Source: Phymorhynchus buccinoides (Eukaryota > Mollusca > Gastropoda > Neogastropoda > Raphitomidae). From it: a DNA stretch of 64,000 nt. This document shows, in pieces, positions 59,423-64,000 of the stretch (its first letter is position 1; the number at the start of each line of letters is the position of its first letter). The notes under the pieces were generated by a model. That model was not told the DNA's origin, did no database searches, and saw only the letters and a list, made by a program, of their open reading frames with translations. The translations under genes were made by a program, and so were the position numbers. The stretch lies in the NCBI GenBank assembly GCA_017654935.2, contig CM065694.1, positions 3,797,441 through 3,861,440 on the forward strand, read 5' to 3'.

Positions 59423-59427
59423 GTGTG
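59337..59427. repeat. (GT)n microsatellites
   Basis: GT repeats at 59337-59354 and 59375-59427, then a poly-G run at 59456-59465. Confidence 0.96.
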
Positions 59428-59465
59428 TGTGTGTGGTGCCGTTTTGGCACTCTTGGGGGGGGGGG

Positions 59466-60523
59466 CTACACTGTAACGTGTAACTTGACTCTTTCTCAGT
59501 GTCTATTATCACATTTCATTACCAGCATGTACTGTTTAAAACAGAAGCAATGGACAATACCATAGAACAACTAAGCAATTCAATCTAAAACCATACCTTC
59601 AAGCTGAAAGTTAACTAGTTTGGAGCAGCAACCTCCAAGTGATCGTCCAAGGAGAGCCATGCTTCACTTCCTGTCGTCTGCCATAGATGAGAATAGTCTC
59701 CCGTGTGTTGTTTTCTGGTTTGGTGGTGGTTATGGTTCTTGGGCATCTTTGCCTTGACAACTGAGACGCTGTTAGTTCCCGAGCCTAACCCTAACCCTAA
59801 CCCATAACGGGAAATATTGTTTTTGTTTCTTCCTTCTTCCTCTTATTCCTATTACTGGACTGGGCCACACGGTGTTTAAAGTCCAACTTGGTACGCGACT
59901 GACCTCTTCTTCATTCCTCTGCCTTCCTCCCCACCTCCCACCCCGCCTCCCCACACCTAAAAAATGGATGCCCCCCCCCCTATTTTTACATGCAGTATTG
60001 TCCCTAAATAACAAAATACTCCTGACATTTGCATCGTCCTGTGGGGGCCCATGTTTACCCTGGTTGATCCTGGGGGGGGACTAAACGGTCGTGCATGACA
60101 CACACTGCATACATCATGCGGGGCCCAGGTGTCTCCAGCTAGACTGCATGGGACATTTAACGATCGGGCATGACCTTTAACTCGTCTTTCCCTCTATCAC
60201 CCCACCCACCCCAACCCCCCTCCATCACCCCCCCCTCCCAAATCAAATGTTCACATATCTAACTAACTTTTTTCGGTTTTAAATCTCATTAATTATTTCT
60301 ACATAGTAAACTGTGTATCTGTAAATAATTCAGTTATTTCTTGACTGTCTTGCAATCATTTCTTTCTTTCTATTTCCCCATAATGTTATTATTTCGCTTT
60401 GTACTCTATCTCTTGCTATTTTTCTCTTTTTCGTACTACCCCCTAAAGTGCAGCAGAACCTTCAACGTGATGAAGTTGGCTGCCTAAGGAGAAAGAAGTT
60501 CATCCAATTACTGGACAGGGCCC

Positions 60524-60528
<5 letters not shown>
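59466..60528. other. Noncoding DNA
   Basis: CCTAACCCTAACCCTAACCC at about 59785 is a short telomere-like run. No gene recognised. Confidence 0.4.
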
Positions 60529-60621
<93 letters not shown>

Positions 60622-60646
60622 CAGAGAGAGAGAGAGAGAGAGAGAG

Positions 60647-60716
<70 letters not shown>

Positions 60717-60720
60717 AGAA
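60529..60720. repeat. (GA)n microsatellite
   Basis: GA repeats with AAGAGA and GCAGAG interruptions. Confidence 0.97.
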
Positions 60721-60834
60721 GAAAACAAAGAAACAAATGAAAAAAAGCAAGATAATATTTGTTTTTGACTTTAATAAATGTATAGGCATATAAATTATAA
60801 CGTCGCGCTTTTAATTTCTTCTCAACATCCACCA

Positions 60835-61119
60835 GCTGGACCCCTGCTATAATCGCCATCTTCAGACTAAGAACTGCGCATGGGCACTGTCGGCTCCTCT
60901 CCCATCTCTACTGTCTGAAGATTTCCCCACACGGATGAATGTCCTTGTGGCACGGGATTGCAGACACCAGAGCACATTTTGCAGGACTGCCCTACCTTCG
61001 ACACCATGAGATGTGAGATCTGGCCCAGGCCTGTGGCACTCCGTGACAAGCTGTGGGGCGCTGCTGAGCCACTGCTTTTGACTGCGACCTTCATCAGTCG
61101 AACCGGGCTGAGCATCTGA
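60835..61119 (+). pseudogene. LINE C-terminal cysteine-rich end, frameshifted
   Basis: The sequence reads IFRLRTAHGHCRLLSHLYCL and then, after a one-base shift near 60935, TDECPCGTGLQTPEHILQDC and PTFDTMRCEIW...LWGAAEPL...FISRTGLSI before TGA. The CPCG...HIL..CP pattern is the cysteine/histidine motif found at the C-terminus of several LINE polymerases. It is a different family from 59117-59280 and is 5'-truncated. Confidence 0.88.
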
Positions 61120-61179
61120 TATGTCCGGGAACAAGGAAGAAAGGATAAAGAAGCTCTGCGTCTTCTGTGGGTCACACAC

Positions 61180-62390
61180 CTGAACGCCGGAGTGTCCCTC
61201 TATGTCTACAATGGCCACCCATACCTGAACGTGTGTCCCTCTACCTCTGTTGTGGGCACACACCTGAACGAGTGTCCCTCTACGTCTGCTGTGGTCACAC
61301 ACCTGAACGAGTGTCCCTTTACGTCTTCTGTGGTCACACACCTGAACGAGTGTCCCTCTACGTCTTATGTGGCCACACGCCTGAACGAGTGTCCCTCTAC
61401 GTCTGCTGTGGTCACACACCTGAACGAGTGTCCCTCTATCTCTTATGTGGTCACACACCTGAACGCGTGTCCCTCTACCTCTGCTGTGGTCACACAACTG
61501 AACGAGTGTCCCTCTACCTCTGCTCTGGTCACACACCAGAACGAGTGTCCCTCTACGTCTTCTGTGGTCACACACCTAAACGAGTGTCCCTCTACCTCTG
61601 CTGTGGCCACACACCTGAACGAGTGTCCATCTACGTCTTATGTGGTCACACACCTGAACGAGTGTCCCTCTACGTCATATGTGGTCACACACCTGAACGA
61701 GTGTCCCTCCACGTCAACAATGGCCATACACCTGAACGAGTGTCCCTCTACGTCTTCTGTGGTCACACACCTAAACGAGTGTACCTCTACGTCTTCTGTG
61801 GTCATATACCTGAACGAGTGTCCCTCTACCTCTACAATGGTCACACACCTGAACGAGTGTTCCCTCTATGTCTTCTGTGGTCACAACACCTGAACGAGTG
61901 TCCCTCTACGTCTTCTGTGGTCACCCCACCTGAACGAGTGGTCCCTCTACGTCTACAATGGCCACACACCTGGACGAGTGTCGCCTTACGTCTAGCGAAT
62001 GGCCACACATAATACCTGGACGAGTGGTCCCTCTATGTCGTCTGTGGCCACAACACCTGAACGAAGTGGTCCATCTACCTCCCCTGCTGTGGTCACCACA
62101 CCTAAACGAGTGTCCCCTCTAAATCCCTCTACGTCTGTCTGCTGGCCACACACCTGGACGAGTGTCCCTTTACGTCTACAATGGCCACACACCTGGACGA
62201 GTGTCCCTCTACCTCTGCTGTGGCCACACACCTGAACGAGTGTCTCTCTATCTCTTCTGTGGTCGCACACCTGAACGAGTGTCCCTCTACGTCAATGGCC
62301 ACACACCTGAATGAGTGTCCCTCTACGTCAATCGCCACACACCTGAATGAGTGTCCCTCTACGTCATTGGCCACACACCTGAATTAATGT
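61180..62390. repeat. Minisatellite, 39-bp unit, about 30 copies
   Basis: Units contain CACACACCTGAACGAGTGTC and CCTCTACGTCTTCTGTGGT. The 39-bp length keeps frames open: one plus frame repeats HLNECPSTSSVVT, another repeats HTPERVSLYVFCG, and a minus frame is also open. Regularity breaks after about 61890. It directly follows the LINE fragment end. Confidence 0.95.
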
Positions 62391-62799
62391 TCTCTGTGTC
62401 TTCATTTCGAAAGCATTTGAACTTATAGAAGGGTCAGGTCAGATCTCTAGGGAAGCCAGGCCTCGCGGCCTCTTGATGTGTCCCTTTCTTTTGATTGTCT
62501 TTCGTTTTAGTGATTTTGCTTCACTTAATACTTAGCATAGCATAGCATTGGCACTATATTAGGCTTCAGAGGCTTTTTGCCCGCTCTGTAGTTTCTCTTG
62601 TACTTTTTCATTCATTGTTTTGTATTTAGGGTGCTGCGTTTGATGATAAGGCATAGCCTCCTAATTTATATTGATATTTGTTTGGAAGCAATAGTCTTCC
62701 CAGTGTTTGTCTAAATTATTTTGAAGCTGTTGAGTGTTCCTGATGTTACTATGTTTTTAGCCTGTAGCTGAATAAATGTGAAATATATAGCCAAAACAC
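62391..62799. other. Noncoding DNA
   Basis: Nothing recognisable. Confidence 0.4.
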
Positions 62800-63690
62800 C
62801 AATTTGACACCTCCGAGGTCTATGTCCTTGACCTTGACCTTCGTCGGTACCCAATATTCCAAATTATCATTAGTCAACCCACCCCTGTCCCAAGTTTGAG
62901 CATTGTAAGTCCAAAAATATGAAAGACATGGCCTCAAGAAGAACTTTAGGTTTTCAAGGTCAAACTTCAAGGTCAATGACAGCATGTTTATAGATTTTCA
63001 TATGGGATCATTCCTGCACTATGCTACACCACCACACAAAATTTGAAGCCATTCTGTCCACTGTGTTTATGAGATACAGCTTGGACATGAAATATATAGC
63101 ACAAAGAAGGAAATTTCGGTTTTGTGAGTCTTCCTTGGCGGAGGTTTGCACTGGAGGTTCAAAATTTCTATGGGACAATCTAGGTACCACGACACACTCC
63201 AACACAAAATTTGAAATGATTCTGTCCAATGGTGCGTGAGTCACATGGCAAACATATTTTACAGATAAGTGAGTTTTCCATGGCGGAGATTTGTACTGGG
63301 TATTCAATTTTTTCCATGGGAGAGAGAGAGAAAAAAATAGTTTTTTTACGCCTTCTGGGCCAAAGGGCCATTTGGGGCATTACAATTATAAAGATCCTGG
63401 ATTTTTCCATGGGACCCATATCTGCAGCATGATACACCATCACACAAAATTTTGAAGCGATTCTATGCCTCCAAGTTCATGAGTTACATGGTGAACAAAC
63501 ATCTTACAGAAAAGTGAGTCTACCTTGGCGGAGATTAGCACGGGTGGTTCAAAATTTATATTTGACCATCTAAGTACCATGACACACCCTGACACAAGAT
63601 TTGAAACGATTCTGTTTAATGGTATATGAGTTACAGGGTGAACATGTTTTTACAGAAAAGTGAGTCTTCCTTGGCAGAGGTTAGTACCAT
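62800..63690. repeat. AGGTCA-rich interspersed repeat, four imperfect internal units
   Basis: It starts with CCTTGACCTTGACCTTCG and AAGGTCAAACTTCAAGGTCA. Four blocks of about 125 bp then share ACACAAAATTTGAA, GATTCTGTCCA and TTCCTTGGCGGAGGTT. Related to 2850-3580. Confidence 0.85.
63317..63405 (+). mobile_element. GA-plus-GGGCCAAAGGGCC insertion inside the repeat
   Basis: A short GA run, then TTTTACGCCTTCTGGGCCAA and AGGGCCATTTGGGGCATT. It interrupts the third block between two CATGGGA sequences (TTTTTCCATGGGAGAG and TTTTTCCATGGGACCC) and matches 17703-17765. Confidence 0.75.
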
Positions 63691-64000
63691 TGTATTATAC
63701 GTGCTCGTTGTATTGCATAATATCACTTTGCTATATTAATACCGCGTAGTTGCAAAGTCTATTCGGTTCTAAGTTAATACACATAACAAAGAGCAACTGT
63801 TGCAAAGCAAATTATTATATATAGGATTATGGAACTGGGGGTTAAAAAAAAATTACGCTGCGTGTAAGCTCTATCCCGAAATTCGATCAATTAGCGTTAT
63901 CTGCCCCTGCTCTGGTGTGTCGGAGTCGGCCACGGTGATGTTTTCTGGTGTGGTTTTTACTCAAATTACAGGGGCAAAGTACTTGTCAAAGTGCACAAAC
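63691..64000. other. Noncoding end of window
   Basis: No gene or repeat recognised. Confidence 0.4.

Noticed and set aside
60050..60080. Resemblance to the start of 18S rRNA (CTGGTTGATCCTG)
   Set aside because: Only about 14 bases match and the sequence turns to poly-G at once; chance or a tiny remnant.

Overview
This window is repeat-dominated animal genomic DNA with intron-split genes. It is most likely from a lophotrochozoan, probably a marine gastropod mollusc. The inference rests on C-type lectin-like exons joined by consistent intron phases, a recurrent AAGGGAGATAAC motif, many LINE 3' fragments with short-unit tails, a tRNA-derived SINE, and very long GA/CT, GT/CA and poly-G/C tracts. 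There are no operons, bacterial features or CRISPR arrays. One 500-base run of N (38914-39413) is an assembly gap. The species cannot be fixed from the sequence alone.

Host genes are few and spread out. On the minus strand there is a small C-type lectin cluster. CTL1 has three phase-compatible CTLD exons (20282-20376, 18520-18610, 14187-14434) that together hold all six canonical cysteines plus QPD and WND motifs. CTL2 has the first and last CTLD exons (35093-35184, 31740-31984, with EPN and WKD motifs), but I could not find a middle exon. An orphan signal-peptide plus coiled-coil exon (9300-9519) has the right phase to be the first exon of a third member running off the left edge. On the plus strand, four exons (40568-40727, 43798-43881, 44660-44753, 47307-47799) join in frame into the C-terminal half of a single-pass receptor whose cytoplasmic tail has proline-rich and YxxL/I motifs. 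The 3' splice site of its last exon lies at the end of a fourfold tandem repeat. The end of its tail exon and about 0.9 kb of downstream DNA are duplicated 4.9 kb away, where the copy abuts a truncated piggyBac transposase. One further unrecognised host exon lies on the minus strand at 56088-56265.

Transposable elements make up most of the rest. Two long LINE open frames (3905-6922 plus; 17562-15663 minus) are each broken by a single in-frame TAA. Shorter LINE 3' fragments lie at 675-1432, 10247-11024, 58587-58690, 59117-59280 and 60835-61119. At least eight families of short inverted-repeat or SINE-like elements are present, several in many copies. Two nested insertions have an uninterrupted relative in the same window, which lets target-site duplications be read directly (TA for one family, AATATA for another). 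A 795-bp element is flanked by TTTATG on both sides.

Tandem repeats range from mono- and dinucleotide tracts to a 3-kb minisatellite of about 37 copies of an 81-bp unit (20631-23652) and a 39-bp minisatellite (61180-62390) that is open in two plus frames and one minus frame. Between these lie AT-rich stretches in which I see no gene.
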